From assembly GCA_012521525.1 (NCBI GenBank), contig JAAYMG010000262.1, positions 1 through 5,473 of the forward strand: a stretch of 5,473 nucleotides of DNA, in the 5' to 3' direction. This DNA is from Clostridiales bacterium. Its GTDB lineage: Bacteria > Bacillota > Clostridia > Oscillospirales > JAAYOS01. The translations under genes were made by a program, and so were the position numbers. Below are positions 5,227-5,473 of the stretch, piece after piece. The notes under the pieces were generated by a model. The model did no database searches. It worked only from the letters and a program-made list of their open reading frames with translations, and had not been told where the DNA came from. How positions within the stretch are numbered: position 1 is the first letter of the stretch; each line of letters opens with the position of its first letter.

Positions 5227-5473
5227 TTGACAGGTATAAACCGTAACATTATAATTGACTGCTTGAAAGAAAGACTGGAGCCGCTGCATTTTGTCTATGC
5301 CATGTGGCTTGAAGGCGCAGATGCGGTCTGTGCGGTCGACGAATACTCTGATATCGATATTTGGGTGGACTTTGAGGACGCCTACGAAGAAGAGGCATAT
5401 CAGGCGGTCGAAAGCGCCCTGTCAGAGATCTCAGCGATCGACTATAAGTATGTGGTAAAACACAGCCATCCGA
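5227..5473 (+). CDS. Nucleotidyltransferase-fold protein, N-terminal part (3' end outside window)
   Basis: An open frame runs from a TTG at 5227 to the right edge (82 residues seen). The segment WLEGADAVCAVDEYSDIDIWVD (residues 27-48) fits the nucleotidyltransferase signature: a glycine (G30) at the end of a strand-helix turn and, ten residues later, D42-x-D44, the metal-binding pair. Family members transfer a nucleotide to small molecules such as aminoglycosides, or to proteins as in MNT-type antitoxins. The acidic helix after it and the strand YKYVVKH are consistent with the fold. The start is uncertain: an in-frame stop lies just upstream (5221-5223), and AAAGGA (5211-5216) is ten bases from the TTG. 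The same AAAGG is better spaced for an ATG at 5220 in another frame, which encodes only eight residues (MKVDRYKP) before a stop at 5244-5246. The next in-frame ATG (5302) would cut into the domain. No partner gene is visible before the edge. Confidence 0.75.
   Translation, partial: MTGINRNIIIDCLKERLEPLHFVYAMWLEGADAVCAVDEYSDIDIWVDFEDAYEEEAYQAVESALSEISAIDYKYVVKHSHP

Overview
The window looks like chromosomal DNA of a low-to-medium G+C Gram-positive bacterium, probably a clostridial or related anaerobic Firmicute. This rests on strong GGAGG-type ribosome binding sites, sigma-A-like promoter boxes, a probable TTG start, and protein families common in that group (clostridial-type flavodoxin oxidoreductase, GNAT proteins, xylose-isomerase-like TIM barrels). 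It is an inference from style; no taxonomic marker gene is present.

Layout. (1) Positions 1-1435, plus strand: the 3' end of a flavodoxin-family oxidoreductase gene, then a single gene encoding an N-terminal GNAT acetyltransferase domain fused to a C-terminal class I SAM-dependent methyltransferase. (2) Positions 1436-3846: a compact cassette that reads as a type II restriction-modification system. It has a consensus-like promoter (TTGAAT-17-TATAAT), a beta-class DNA adenine methyltransferase gene, a second gene whose start overlaps the methyltransferase stop by one base (TAATG) and which is a candidate PD-(D/E)XK restriction endonuclease, and a long perfect hairpin acting as a probable bidirectional terminator. 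No controller (C) protein gene is present. (3) Positions 3936-4817, minus strand: a sugar phosphate isomerase/epimerase-like TIM-barrel gene convergent with the cassette, with its own promoter and ribosome binding site. (4) Positions 4818-5226: a 409-base non-coding stretch between divergent genes, with direct repeats, a tandem duplication, a small hairpin and several promoter-like boxes. (5) Position 5227 to the window edge, plus strand: the 5' part of a nucleotidyltransferase-fold protein.

How the genes work together. Only the methyltransferase/endonuclease pair clearly forms one system: the methyltransferase would protect host DNA at the site the nuclease cuts. The order (methyltransferase first) and the stop/start overlap would tie nuclease synthesis to methyltransferase translation. 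The flanking genes look like ordinary metabolic or small-molecule-modifying functions. The most unusual items are the GNAT-methyltransferase fusion, the endonuclease with its large N-terminal domain that I cannot place, the imperfect inverted repeat around the cassette promoter, the repeat cluster at 4994-5066, and a possible reading-frame problem at the start of the nucleotidyltransferase gene.
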